Shown here piece after piece: positions 5,899 to 5,958 of a DNA stretch of 5,958 nucleotides; the stretch's first letter is position 1; every line of letters begins with the position of its first letter. Made by a program: the position numbers and the translations under genes. The notes beneath the pieces were generated by a model that made no database searches, was not told the origin of the DNA, and worked only from the letters and a program-made list of their open reading frames with translations. Location: positions 2,647,168 through 2,653,125 of the forward strand of contig CP070687.1 of assembly GCA_020353115.1 (NCBI GenBank). The letters are read 5' to 3'. Source of the DNA: Bacteroidales bacterium (GTDB lineage: Bacteria; Bacteroidota; Bacteroidia; Bacteroidales; VadinHA17).

Positions 5899-5958
5899 GT
5901 TTGCGGGAAAATCATTGCAAGAGGAAGGATTATACAGTACGACCGTTGAGAGGTTTCA

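Noticed and set aside
5899..5958. Possible start of a further gene (open frame from TTG at 5915) or the end of a convergent gene on the minus strand.
   Set aside because: Only 60 bases are available, no ATG is present, and neither translation resembles a protein I recognise.

Overview
The window looks like a chromosomal housekeeping region of a member of the Bacteroidota, probably of Bacteroidales-like ancestry; the order is not certain. The grounds are protein resemblance (an Obg with no C-terminal extension, a short-lid adenylate kinase, a PorV/PorQ-like outer-membrane protein, and a helix-hairpin-helix plus beta-barrel protein of a Bacteroidota type), the lack of clear Shine-Dalgarno sequences ahead of the genes, and moderate GC content. 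There is no sign of phage, transposon, CRISPR, tRNA or rRNA. All taxonomic and family calls come from recognising residues by eye, not from a search.

Left half (about 1-2360), minus strand, read right to left: hpt (hypoxanthine phosphoribosyltransferase, GTG start), a 177-base spacer, adk (adenylate kinase), a 46-base spacer, then obg (ribosome-assembly GTPase). The extreme left edge is a 7-base tandem repeat that contains the obg stop codon and supplies its last few codons.

Centre (2358-2430): a short divergent spacer separates hpt from purE (N5-carboxyaminoimidazole ribonucleotide mutase, plus strand). A purine salvage gene and a de novo purine gene therefore start back to back and may share control sequences.

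Right half (2431-5898), plus strand: purE, then after 33 bases (from its stop codon) a 278-residue PorV/PorQ-like outer-membrane beta-barrel protein, then after only 6 bases a 694-residue secreted protein with a ComEA-like helix-hairpin-helix N-terminus and a large predicted outer-membrane barrel. The last two lie in the same frame with one TAA between them, and the second has no ATG near its signal peptide, so a TTG start is inferred. The spacing suggests that purE and the two envelope genes share a transcript.

Functionally, Hpt, PurE and Adk cover purine salvage, de novo purine synthesis and adenylate balancing, and Obg is a guanine-nucleotide-responsive GTPase. The envelope pair is the least understood part: a closely spaced, probably co-translated duo of outer-membrane proteins with no assigned function. 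The final 60 bases hold no gene I can identify.
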